From Stentor coeruleus (lineage: Eukaryota > Ciliophora > Heterotrichea > Heterotrichida > Stentoridae), in assembly GCA_001970955.1 (NCBI GenBank), contig MPUH01000838.1, positions 1 through 32,475 of the forward strand: DNA of 32,475 nucleotides. Reading direction: 5' to 3'. How positions within the stretch are numbered: the first letter of the stretch is position 1; the number at the start of each line of letters is the position of its first letter. Position numbers and translations under genes: made by a program. Positions 10,005-18,915 of this stretch are shown one piece after another. The notes under the pieces are model-generated. The model saw only the letters and a list, made by a program, of their open reading frames with translations, searched no databases and was not told the origin of the DNA.

Positions 10005-11270
10005 ATGGAACTTCAAGACCTCGACGATTTATACCGAAAACTCAAAGCTAAACAAGCTAAAATCACAATAAACTACATCTATGAACATATAGGCCGACAC
10101 AAACTAATCCTCGACCTTTCAAACAAATACCTCTTCGATAATTGCATCTACACATTAAAAAAACTAATCAACAAAACCTATACAAGCACAATCCCAATAA
10201 AAGAACTCATCCTTGAAAACTGTCTTTTATCTTCATCTTCCGCCTGCTCAGTCTTATCAATTTTCCTAAACTTTCAAGGGAAAATCTCTTTAAACCTTAT
10301 CAACTTTGGTAACAATTCTATAACTTTTACCCCAAGTCTTAGTACAATGATAACAAAAGTTCTTGAAAAATCAGGGAAAAATGAAGGGAAAAAAATCCGT
10401 CTTCAAGGGAATATAATATCATCAGGTGAATCAATAATCCCACTAATGAAAAACTCATTAAAAATAAAAAGTTTAAGTCTATATGATTGCTATTTACAAC
10501 CAGAAACCCTTGAAGCAATATCTGATGTATTATCTCATAATAAAAACGTTAAAAAACTTGATCTAAGCTACAATCCATGTGGTTTAAGTACAAAACAAAC
10601 AGTCAGATGTTTAGGTGTTGCTTTAGGTCTTAATACTCACTTATTAACATTAAAAATCAGTGGAATTCAACATTTGGCTAATAAAAGCTTATTAGACAAA
10701 TTATGTTTAGGTTTAAGAAATTCACAAAGTTTAAACAAATTAATTATAGGAAATATTCCTTTGGGTGATAGTGGGCTTAAAATATTAAGGAAAAAATGTT
10801 TGTTACAGCTACCGCTACAGAAATTAGATATACAAAACAATAATATATCAAGTAGAGGGATTATAAAATTATTTGCCAAACTCCCACCTGATTTAATCAA
10901 ACTTGTAGCTTCTTATAACAATTTCTATGATAATAAAGTACTTATGGAAATGGGAAGAGTTTTATCTTTTGAGAAAGGGTTAAGAAATTTAGATTTGTCG
11001 TATTGTTTGAATTTACAAACTGCAGAACAAAAGTCTATGTTTGCATTTTGTAAAGGGGTTACTGAAAATAGATCGCTTTGTGAATTGATTATGGAAGGGT
11101 GTAAAATACAAGATGATCCTGATGAGTTTTGTAGACTTCTTAGTAATGCTATTGAAGATAGAAAGTACCCGATTAGCTTTAGGATTAGTGCGGTGAAGTC
11201 TCCTGATGGGTATTCATCATCTTATCTTAGTAAAACACAGGATCGGATATTGAAAGATTTAACACCTTGA
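10005..11270 (+). CDS. leucine-rich-repeat protein, RNase-inhibitor-like
   Basis: The 421-aa protein has about eight irregular LRRs of the RNase-inhibitor/NLR type, for example at residues 65 (IKELILENCLL), 152 (LKIKSLSLYDCYL), 182 (VKKLDLSYNPCGL), 243 (LNKLIIGNIPLGDSG), 271 (LQKLDIQNNNISSRG) and 326 (LRNLDLSYCLNL). There is no signal peptide, TM segment, kinase or NACHT domain, so it is probably a cytosolic interaction scaffold. Similar LRR proteins in ciliates include ciliary and basal-body proteins, but nothing here fixes the partner. The stop is TGA. Base use changes along the gene: the first 136 nt have 35 C and 14 G, while 11041-11160 has 29 G and 10 C. Confidence 0.85.
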   Translation: MELQDLDDLYRKLKAKQAKITINYIYEHIGRHKLILDLSNKYLFDNCIYTLKKLINKTYTSTIPIKELILENCLLSSSSACSVLSIFLNFQGKISLNLINFGNNSITFTPSLSTMITKVLEKSGKNEGKKIRLQGNIISSGESIIPLMKNSLKIKSLSLYDCYLQPETLEAISDVLSHNKNVKKLDLSYNPCGLSTKQTVRCLGVALGLNTHLLTLKISGIQHLANKSLLDKLCLGLRNSQSLNKLIIGNIPLGDSGLKILRKKCLLQLPLQKLDIQNNNISSRGIIKLFAKLPPDLIKLVASYNNFYDNKVLMEMGRVLSFEKGLRNLDLSYCLNLQTAEQKSMFAFCKGVTENRSLCELIMEGCKIQDDPDEFCRLLSNAIEDRKYPISFRISAVKSPDGYSSSYLSKTQDRILKDLTP

Positions 11271-11658
11271 GTATTTGTAGTGATTATAATATTAATATTA
11301 TTATTGTATAGAGAATTATATAATATTACTCAGAATCACAATTTTCTATATTTATTTTTCCCTGTATTAGGAATGATATTATTTTATATAAAGTTTATCA
11401 ATGTCACAAACTAACACTAAACTTATAGTTAAAAAGTTGAATATTTCACAACATCCTTATTGTTCTATAAAAAAACTATATCTAATAATCCTATATAAAA
11501 ACTAAATCATATACCCCAAATGGCCAATAAAATATCTAGTTTTTCTTCACAAAGCCAATATTTTTTCTCTTAAAATTCCTCCTATCAATCCTCACACCCG
11601 ACTTTTCCTCAATTTACTCATAAATCTTGCAAAGTGCTTATACAAAAACCTAATAAAT
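11271..11658 (+). other. intergenic spacer between tandem + genes
   Basis: No gene is supported in these 388 bases. The last 200 bases are C/A/T-rich and G-poor, as in the other 5' flanks. A 34-codon ATG frame at 11401-11505 is noted but not accepted as a gene. Confidence 0.5.
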
Positions 11659-13860
11659 ATGAGCAAGAAAACTATCGAACTCGAAGAAGGTTGGTGCAAA
11701 ATATCTACAGAAGGGATCAACCGAATCATTGAGTTCTTAGAAAACGACAACCAGTCCCCATTCCTCAAAAAAGATTACTCAGCCTTATACACTGTAGTCT
11801 ACGATATGTGTACCCAGCCACGTAACAAGAACTTCTCCCAAACTCTCTATGAGCGTTTTGGTCAGACCCTTGAAAACTATATAGAAAAATACAAAATCCC
11901 GATACTAAAACAACAAGAGTCCGCTCTTAACTTTTTAATATCCATGAGTATAGCTTGGGAACATTATAAGACCATGGCTAAATGGCTTAAGCACTTTTTC
12001 CAATATTTAGATAGACATCATGTGACTCAAAATTCCCTACCTTCCTTACAAAATGTAGCTTTTACTAAGTTCCAAACATTAGTTATTGAAGATCTAAAGG
12101 ACAAAATTGTGCAGAGTTTTCTTGAAATATTGCAAAAAGACCGTGAAAGTGAAATTCATCAACGAGATGCTATGAAAGAAGTCCATTCAATGCTTTTAGT
12201 TCTAGACAATCAAATCAAAGAAGAAAGTCAGAAACTATGCCCAGCTATAGAAAGAAACGTCCTTCAAGACACTTACAACTTTTATGCGGGAAAATCAGCT
12301 GCTTGGATTGGTCAAGACAGTTTATCAGACTATCTTAAAAAAGCTGAAGATCATCTGATTCAAGAAAATCAAAGGTGTGTACACGTTATGGGTGAAGCAT
12401 CATGGAAAAACATTCAAAACAAATACCTAGAAATTGTCATCAAAGACAAAATCCAAATCTTATTAGAAAAAGAAACTGGAGTTTTATATCTCCTAACACA
12501 TGAAAAAAGAGCTGATCTTAGCCGTTTACATAAACTTACTGTCGAAATCAAAGAGTGCCAACTTCCAATATCATTAGCTTTGACTAAGTTTATAAAATCT
12601 GAAGGTGAAAATGTTATTGGGGAAAAACTTAGGAAAAATGAAACTTCTAAAACTGAATCTCCTGAAGATCCTGAGTTTGTTAAGAATCTTATGAATCTTC
12701 AATTAAGATTTAAAAGCTTATTAGCTGAGAGTTTTAAAAATGATAGTACATATCAAAGAGCTATGAATTTTGGATTTGAGGAAATAGTGAATAAACGTAT
12801 AGGAAAGTATCCTTTTGCTGAAATATTAGCTTGTTATGCTGATAGGATATTGAAAAAAACAAATAGTCGAATGACTGAAGCTGAAGTTGAAGAAAATCTA
12901 TCAAAGATTATTGAGTTGTTTGAACATTTAGAAGATAAACAGCTTTTTGCTGAGATTTTCAAAAACCAACTTGCGACAAGGCTTTTAAATGACCTTAGTG
13001 CTAATGAAGATGCTGAGAAAAGTATTATTTCTAAGATGAAAATGTGTTGTGGGTCGAATTTCACTAGTAAACTTGAAGGGATGAATAACGACTTGCATTT
13101 AGCACAGGAAATATTGACAGCGTATAAAAAAATGCATCAAAACCTACCAATTGAATTCAGTGTTCAAGTTCTAACCAATAGTTACTGGCCTTCATTTAAA
13201 AACCAACAAGTTCAACTTCCAAAAGATATGCAGGTTTGCATGGATCATTTTAAAATGTTTTATTCACATCATACTCAACATAGAAAACTTTTCTGGATGA
13301 TAAGCAAAGGTAGTATAGAAGTATCTAGAGAATTCAATACAGGTCGATACGATTTTGTATGCTCACCTTATCAAGGATTAACTTTATGTTTGTTTAATGA
13401 AAACCCAGAATTAAGTTATAAAGATGTGAAAACGCATATGGGATTTGATGATGATTTCTGTAAAAAAGTTTTGAATATTTTCATGAATCCTAAACATAGG
13501 GTATTAGAAAAACTTAATGGGGATACGAAAAAAGTTAATGAAGAAGACTCGTTTAGAATCAATCAGAATTTTCAAAATCCTATTAGAAGAATTAAATTGC
13601 CTGTGCCTTCACAAGAGGAAAATTATGAGAAAGAAAAAGTTGCTGAGGATAGAAATCATGCTATTGATGCGAGTATTGTTAGGATTATGAAGATGAGAAA
13701 ATCTTTAGCACATAATAGTCTGATACAAGAAGTTATTATGGTGTTGCAGAATTTTAGACCACAGATTAGGGATATTAAGCAAAGGATTGAGAATTTGATA
13801 TCGAGAGAGTTTTTGGAAAGAGATAAAAATGATAGTACCAAGTATAATTATTTAGCTTAG
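11659..13860 (+). CDS. CUL1: cullin (CUL1-type scaffold of a RING E3 ubiquitin ligase)
   Basis: The 733-aa protein has the normal cullin length. The N-terminal cullin repeats (about 1-370) would bind a substrate-receptor adaptor such as Skp1. The cullin-homology region (about 390-620) includes FNTGRYDFVCSPYQGLTLCLFNENPELSYKDV. The C-terminal winged helix (668-733) holds the neddylation motif IVRIMKMRK (673-681, acceptor Lys678) and ends in the canonical YNYLA. The neddylation motif and C-terminus resemble CUL1 most. The protein is expected to hold an RBX1 RING protein and ubiquitinate substrates in cytosol and nucleus. The F-box or adaptor partners are not in this window. It is convergent with the receptor-kinase gene 119 bp downstream. 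CUL3-type is the main alternative for the subtype. Confidence 0.93.
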   Translation: MSKKTIELEEGWCKISTEGINRIIEFLENDNQSPFLKKDYSALYTVVYDMCTQPRNKNFSQTLYERFGQTLENYIEKYKIPILKQQESALNFLISMSIAWEHYKTMAKWLKHFFQYLDRHHVTQNSLPSLQNVAFTKFQTLVIEDLKDKIVQSFLEILQKDRESEIHQRDAMKEVHSMLLVLDNQIKEESQKLCPAIERNVLQDTYNFYAGKSAAWIGQDSLSDYLKKAEDHLIQENQRCVHVMGEASWKNIQNKYLEIVIKDKIQILLEKETGVLYLLTHEKRADLSRLHKLTVEIKECQLPISLALTKFIKSEGENVIGEKLRKNETSKTESPEDPEFVKNLMNLQLRFKSLLAESFKNDSTYQRAMNFGFEEIVNKRIGKYPFAEILACYADRILKKTNSRMTEAEVEENLSKIIELFEHLEDKQLFAEIFKNQLATRLLNDLSANEDAEKSIISKMKMCCGSNFTSKLEGMNNDLHLAQEILTAYKKMHQNLPIEFSVQVLTNSYWPSFKNQQVQLPKDMQVCMDHFKMFYSHHTQHRKLFWMISKGSIEVSREFNTGRYDFVCSPYQGLTLCLFNENPELSYKDVKTHMGFDDDFCKKVLNIFMNPKHRVLEKLNGDTKKVNEEDSFRINQNFQNPIRRIKLPVPSQEENYEKEKVAEDRNHAIDASIVRIMKMRKSLAHNSLIQEVIMVLQNFRPQIRDIKQRIENLISREFLERDKNDSTKYNYLA

Positions 13861-13979
13861 AAAATTTATAGTCTTTTGAAGATTTTATTATAAGTTTGGT
13901 ATGAGGTTAGGATTTGAGGGAGAAATTATATTATAGTAATGATTTTATAAGAAAAAAACATTGCTTTTTATAAGCCATA

Positions 13980-15833
13980 TTACAAGTGCTTTACAAGAAA
14001 ATCAAACAATCTTCTATAATAAGCATCTGGGTCAATGCAACTTATATCTTTTCTTGTGAAAAATCTCCTGACCTTATGCTCACAGTTTTTCCTAAAATTA
14101 TACTCTTGAAAAATATCAATAATACCAACAAGTAAAAATCCATCATGTCCATTTACCAAATATCTACTAGTAATTTTCATAACATCCTGACAATGTCCAA
14201 TAAGTACTGAATAATCCATAACACTCATATACCTAAGTAATATCATATCTTCTTCAAGCACTTTAATCAACTCATTTTTCACTTGAGTATTCATATTAAA
14301 TGAACTTTCTATAAAATCCGTATCTTTTTTCACCATTTTTTCCCCAGTACGATTCTCACTTATATACCCTTTTATATCATAAACCACAATTTTTTCTACT
14401 TTTGGGATGATGTTTTCCATAATCACAAAATCCAGATTTGATGGAAATACTTTAAAAACCCCTAAAACCCTTACTAATCTGCTATCATGATGTAAAACAT
14501 GATATCCATAATATTTCAACATATTATTAATGAAATTTTTCCTTTCTTCTCTACGAATTGTTTTCATTATAATATTCCCATCTGATGTAGTAAAGAAAAA
14601 GCTCCCGCTTTTTCCCCCTTTATTAGTCCCTTCAGCTTTGATATTAGTAAAATTTTCTAATTGAATAAGTGTTTGAGAAAGACTTGTACTATCAAATCCA
14701 GTATTATTACGGATTTCAGCAAAAATATCAGGATTGTATTCTATAATTAAACATGATGGATTGTATACTATATATAAAATACAATGATTTATATAAGGGA
14801 AATATTCTAATAATGAATCATATTTTTCTTTAGAGTAGCTGATCATAAGTTTTTTTATATGCATAACTTCTGCTTCATTTGCGTATCTAAGATATAAGGT
14901 TATGAGAATTTCAGCTATAGTTTTTTTTGTCAAGTTTTCAAAAAACTCATTAAGATTCCATATAGTAGATCGAAAAATATCAGCACTGGACTCATCTTGA
15001 AAAAACCCTTCTTGCATGTATTCCTGAAGGGAAATATTTATATGATTACGTTTTTTCCTCACTAGTTTGCGGATTTTTTTATATAAACTTTTACTAAAAA
15101 GCCTTGAACAGCTAAGTGTAAGTCCTGAGCAAGCGCCAATCATTGCCCCTATATGCAAATCTGATGATGTTACTGAGTCTTCATCGAAAATTATGATAAA
15201 AGAAAAAATATTTGAGATTGTCAAAGTTAAAGATAAAACCATATTACTCACTGCAACTGATACGACAAATGACTCATATGTTTTTGTTACTTCTTTTATA
15301 CTGAATATACTAAAAGTGACAAGTAAAGGGAAGTTTATAACCACTGGGAAAATCTCAACAAAATGCCCATAGGTTTGTTTTGCTACAAAGCAAGTCCCAT
15401 ATGAGGTAGGCCCAAAATTTTTCACTACAGCAATGATACTGTTTAAAGCTAAAGCGACAGTCCATGATATGATATGATACATTTTATTCCTTTTCTTATA
15501 TGAAGTATTAGTAGTTTCTTTTAGTTTAAAGTATATTTCAAGGGCAAGACAGGTGTTATAGTTCCAGGCTAGAAAATAACAAAAAGTGAAGACAAAGCCG
15601 AAATATTGACATAATGAGCTAGGAATTTTCCTGAATAGTTCTTACATATAGAAACTATCAACAAGAACAAAATGCAAATCATAGATTATCTGGAGAATGC
15701 ATTGATAAAAGACCAATTTGCCAGGGTGTTTACGTAATTGATCAATCAAGAAACTTATAATGACAAATATGATTGTGACGATGATTGAGATTGAACCTAG
15801 TATTGCCACACCAAGCTCGTAGTTGATAGCCAT
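13980..15833 (-). CDS. 7TM receptor fused to phosphatidylinositol phosphate kinase (GPCR-PIPK, RpkA-like), two exons
   Basis: Exon 1 is 15833-15646 and exon 2 is 15630-13980 on the minus strand; removing the 15-nt intron gives 612 aa. The N-terminal half is hydrophobic with about seven TM segments (first at about 7-30; others through about residue 240), of the cAMP-receptor-like type. The C-terminal half is a complete PIPK domain: glycine-rich loop GGKSGSFF (401-408), the Lys in IIMKTI (K419), YDIKG (about 480-484, usually DLKG), VMDYSVLIG (533-541), GIIDIFQEY (Asp568) and an ISCIDPDAYYRRLFDF end that corresponds to the specificity loop region. Such fusions are known from Dictyostelium (RpkA) and oomycetes and would couple ligand sensing directly to PIP2 synthesis at a membrane. 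The ligand and whether it makes PI(4,5)P2 are unknown. Confidence 0.9.
15631..15645 (-). other. 15-nt spliceosomal intron in the GPCR-PIPK gene
   Basis: On the coding strand the sequence is GTAAGAACTATTCAG. It interrupts the frame after TTC TAT AT, where the unspliced frame reads straight into TAA. Splicing gives an ATG (Met63) codon across the junction and continues in frame through 49 further hydrophobic or charged residues to the previously open kinase frame. The intron has A at position 10 and a CAG end. Confidence 0.88.
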
Positions 15834-16762
15834 GATTATTATTTTGCATTTTGACCTTGAGATGTATGTGATGAGGGTATTTTGTAAATGAATAGAAAGA
15901 TTTGGATTAAAGGTTGAAGTGTTAGGATTTTTGATGTGGTTTTTGTGTAGAGGATATCAGAAGTTTGGTTTGCTTGTTTGGGATGAGGATTTTTATGATT
16001 TTTTTATAGGTTTTTAAGATAAAGCTTAAGTTGAAGATATAAATTATGTTTATAGATTTAGATAATAATATGTGAGATATTTTTTTTATAGATGGGATTT
16101 GATGGTTTTATTATAGGAAAGGTTTTTTGTTTGGGTAGTTGGTATGGGGATAAAGGAGGTTGTGATGTTTTAGGATGGTTAGAGAGATTTGGTTAGGATT
16201 TTGTTTTGGGTTTTTTAGTTTTTTTTATACTTTGAGAGTTGGATGTTTTTTTTTAATGATAATTTGTCATGATAAATTTTGTGATATTTAAGGATTTTGT
16301 GTTTTTTAATAAGATGAACTATCATGCTTGTTATCAAGCTAGGCATGATATAAATATAATTTAGTTATCAGTTTATTAGACTAAATTTGGTTATTTTATA
16401 TAAACCAACTGCTTATTAAAAAAAATTCTTATTACTAAAATACCAATTATAGAAAACTAAAAATTTAGCATATTGAAATCTTTTATCATCAAAAAAACTG
16501 CTACAAATCCAAAGCTAATATTCTCTAATAAAAGCCCATCATTCCTTTAAAAATATTAATTTCTCTACAAATTATCCTCAACCTCTCCATCAAAATCGCT
16601 CTTCCTCATTTTCCCATAAGTTGCTTAATAATTTCGCATAAACTTAAAATCTTATCCAGCAATCAGCCAAATTCCTAACTTCAAATCCTCTGAATTCCCA
16701 TAGAAAAAACATTATAAAATTCTTCACAATTTTCAATACAAACTAAATAAATAATCCTGATA
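15834..16762. promoter_or_regulatory. 929-bp divergent intergenic region with extreme strand skew
   Basis: This is the longest gap in the window; no gene is seen in it. It separates the starts of the GPCR-PIPK gene (-) and the coiled-coil gene (+). In 15901-16020 plus 16081-16200 (240 bases) there are 74 G and 2 C on the + strand; in 16501-16680 there are 48 C and 8 G. The switch from one bias to the other falls at about 16260-16400, where a nested palindrome (16320-16350) lies. Both promoters must lie here, but no known element is recognised. Confidence 0.6.
16320..16350. repeat. nested inverted repeat at the skew switch
   Basis: The arms TATCATGC (16320-16327) and GCATGATA (16343-16350) are perfect reverse complements around a 15-nt loop. 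The loop region itself contains GCTTG-TTAT-CAAGC (16326-16339), a 5-bp stem with a 4-nt loop that overlaps the outer arm. A further TCATGATA occurs just upstream at about 16268. It could be a protein-binding dyad or a hairpin; chance is also possible in this AT-rich spacer. Confidence 0.5.
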
Positions 16763-18232
16763 ATGGCGTCAAACTATCTACACGAGCTTATAAAGAAAGT
16801 CAAATTGGAAAAAGAAACTAAGAAAATGCTAAAGCATCTCACTTACGAAAAAGCTAGACAAGTTTATGAGACTATCGATATAGATTTTTTTTCCAAACGA
16901 TCCAAATTAAGACCGGTTATTGAAGAATTTACAGCTGAGCTAAATAGTGCTAATGTTGAAGAAAACATAAGAAAAGCTAAGATTATGGAAATTCGGAGAC
17001 AAAAAAAACTTCTTGAAGCTAAGTTGAATCAGATTGATAATTATATGCAGCAAGTGGATTTTCCTGAAGAAAGCAAATATATAAAACCGAATTTACAAAT
17101 CGAGAAATTCCGACGCGAGTATTTCGAAGAAGAAAAACGCAAAAGCGATGAAAATGCTAAAAAAACTCGTGAATATTACCTTGAGCAAAAACGTCGACAA
17201 CAAAAAATCCAAAAGCATATTGAAGAGCTGATGCACCAAGAACAACTCGAAAAACATGAAAAAGTCCAAAAATCGCATGAAAAACAGGAAAGATTCTCAG
17301 AAACCTATCAACAAGAGCTTGAAAAAATGCAAGAAAATACTAGAAAACGCAAGCAGGAATTAGAAGAAGCTAAAAACCGCGAGTTAGAATTAGCTGATGT
17401 TATTAAAAAAAAACCTTTATATCAAAAAATCCAAGAAAAATACACTGAAGATGTGGAGTTTAAGGAGTTGGAAAAAAGGAAGATGGAACTTGCTAAGAAA
17501 AGGATGATGTTTCAGCCAATAAGCAGACAAGAAATTATTGAGCATATAAAATGGCATGATTCAAGCTTAAAAGAACGAGAAAAATCTCCTAATTTATCAA
17601 TAATATCAGAAAGACCCTTCCCGAAATCCAGGTTTTTAGAAGAAATAACGAAAAAGGAAAAAGAATTAAAACTAGAAGAAGAGCGGCAAATGAAAGAGAA
17701 AATGAAAAGACTAGAAAATAAGAAAGTTTATGCTGATACAATACGTGAATTATACACCCCAACAATCGATAAATTCAAACAAACCGAATTACTTTTACGC
17801 TTAGAAAAACTTAAAAACCCAGTCGTAAAAAAGAAATTTCACTATGAAAACTCAACAGCCGCACAAAGTGATGGGGAAATAAAACGTTCGAATAATAATA
17901 AAAAAAAAATCATTGAGTCGATTGAAAGGAACAAAAGCAAACCAATTGATTATTTAGCTGAAAGGAGGAAAAAAAGAGAAAACTATGAAGTGACGTCAAA
18001 TTTTAGGGAAAATGATTGGGAAGAAGTTCTTGATGAAGATTTGCCAAGTGATAGGAAGTATGAAATTATTCAGAAAAAAGCTAAAAAACTAGATGAAAAA
18101 GCTAAAAAGGCTGAACTACTAATTAACAGTACTAATTTGGCCCAGCCTAAGAACTTGGAAAATAGCAAAAAAGCTGATTCTATGCTGATTTCATCGATAA
18201 AAGCGAAACTTGAGGTACTTAAGCACGTATAA
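16763..18232 (+). CDS. long charged coiled-coil protein, unknown family
   Basis: The family is not recognised. The 489-aa protein is strongly Lys/Glu/Gln-rich and mostly helical. The N-terminal region (about 1-60, YLHELIKKVKLEKETKKMLKHLTYEKARQVYE) looks like a small helical module. Continuous coiled coil is likely at about 70-240 and 285-330. Between them is a conserved-looking basic segment (MMFQPISRQEIIEHIKWHD). There is no membrane segment or signal peptide. Proteins of this composition are common in ciliate cortex, basal bodies and axonemes, but this is only inference. The start ATG follows a long G-poor leader; the gene is convergent with the Atg8-like gene 61 bp downstream. Confidence 0.82.
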   Translation: MASNYLHELIKKVKLEKETKKMLKHLTYEKARQVYETIDIDFFSKRSKLRPVIEEFTAELNSANVEENIRKAKIMEIRRQKKLLEAKLNQIDNYMQQVDFPEESKYIKPNLQIEKFRREYFEEEKRKSDENAKKTREYYLEQKRRQQKIQKHIEELMHQEQLEKHEKVQKSHEKQERFSETYQQELEKMQENTRKRKQELEEAKNRELELADVIKKKPLYQKIQEKYTEDVEFKELEKRKMELAKKRMMFQPISRQEIIEHIKWHDSSLKEREKSPNLSIISERPFPKSRFLEEITKKEKELKLEEERQMKEKMKRLENKKVYADTIRELYTPTIDKFKQTELLLRLEKLKNPVVKKKFHYENSTAAQSDGEIKRSNNNKKKIIESIERNKSKPIDYLAERRKKRENYEVTSNFRENDWEEVLDEDLPSDRKYEIIQKKAKKLDEKAKKAELLINSTNLAQPKNLENSKKADSMLISSIKAKLEVLKHV

Positions 18233-18293
18233 TTCAATTTGAGTACTTAATATATGTTTTTTTTTTGAATTTTTTTAAAGTATTTCAATACAA

Positions 18294-18584
18294 TTAGTTA
18301 CCTAAATATTTTTCTTTGATTATGTTAAGGTATAAAAACCCATCTTCGTTTTTATAATCTTTGTATAAAGCGTTAAAAGTGCTGTTAAAGGATAGATAGT
18401 TTCGACCTTTTATTTCAACGTATATGGATTTTTTGCTTTCCATATGGGTTTTTTTACGATATAGGTAAATGAATTCGTTTAGGGTTGTAGATTTTGGGAT
18501 GAGGAACTTTTTTAGGGATTTAGAGTCTAGGACTATTACTGGGACTTTGTCGGGATATAAGTTTTCTAGGTTGGATAAATCCAT
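18294..18584 (-). CDS. ATG8: small divergent Atg8/GABARAP-like ubiquitin-fold protein
   Basis: The 96-aa protein aligns by eye with Atg8: YPDKVPVIV (10-18), KKFLIP (25-30), FIYLYRKK (38-45), an ALYKDYKNEDGFLY block (72-85) and a C-terminal glycine (G95) followed by one Asn. Atg8 is cleaved by Atg4 to expose that glycine and is conjugated to phosphatidylethanolamine on autophagic membranes. Usual length is about 116-125 aa. Here the N-terminal helices before YPD are reduced to about nine residues, and the residue before the glycine is Leu instead of the usual Phe. An in-frame TAA sits directly before the ATG and no 15/16-nt GT...AG candidate bridges it, so the short N-terminus looks genuine. 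A specialised paralogue is more likely than the only Atg8 of the cell. Confidence 0.8.
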   Translation of the reverse strand: MDLSNLENLYPDKVPVIVLDSKSLKKFLIPKSTTLNEFIYLYRKKTHMESKKSIYVEIKGRNYLSFNSTFNALYKDYKNEDGFLYLNIIKEKYLGN

Positions 18585-18915
18585 TTATGTTGTTTTAGTA
18601 AAGTTAGTAGATGGAAACAGTTTTAATTACATCAGTACACTTAATAAGATCATATCGGTATCGAAAAATTACAACATAATTCAACCAAAAAAAAAAAATC
18701 TTCTGACAATTAACAAATTTAATATCACAATACATTAAATCCCCACTATCATCATTAAAAAACTAAACCTCAAAAATCAACAATAAACCATCCTCATTCC
18801 TATCATTACATCCAGCAAGTTTCCCTTAATTTTCTTAATAAAACAAAAAAACCCTTTTAATCATATACAAACTATTCATATCAACCTAAACTTACCCCCA
18901 CATGCAATAAAAAAT
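18585..18915. promoter_or_regulatory. divergent intergenic region between Atg8-like and importin-like genes
   Basis: No gene is seen in these 331 bases. The half next to the importin-like gene is C/A-rich and nearly free of G on the + strand. A run of 12 A (about 18687-18698) lies near the middle. It must carry both 5' flanks. Confidence 0.5.

Noticed and set aside
11268..11400. Reading the LRR TGA as Trp, which would extend the frame about 50 codons
   Set aside because: The extension is low-complexity hydrophobic sequence, and no conserved Trp elsewhere in the window uses TGA.
11401..11505. 34-codon ATG frame in the spacer before the cullin gene
   Set aside because: It is short, A/T-rich, has no recognisable features and lies in the expected 5' flank.
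12055..12069. 15-nt GTAGCTTTTACTAAG in the cullin gene as an intron
   Set aside because: It starts GTAG, not GTAA, ends AAG, and the frame reads through naturally.
15067..15372. 101-codon + strand frame inside the GPCR-PIPK gene
   Set aside because: It is antisense to TM segments of the receptor domain; no independent protein features.
18469..18738. 89-codon + strand frame
   Set aside because: It is mostly the antisense of the Atg8-like gene, whose minus-strand translation is clearly family-like.
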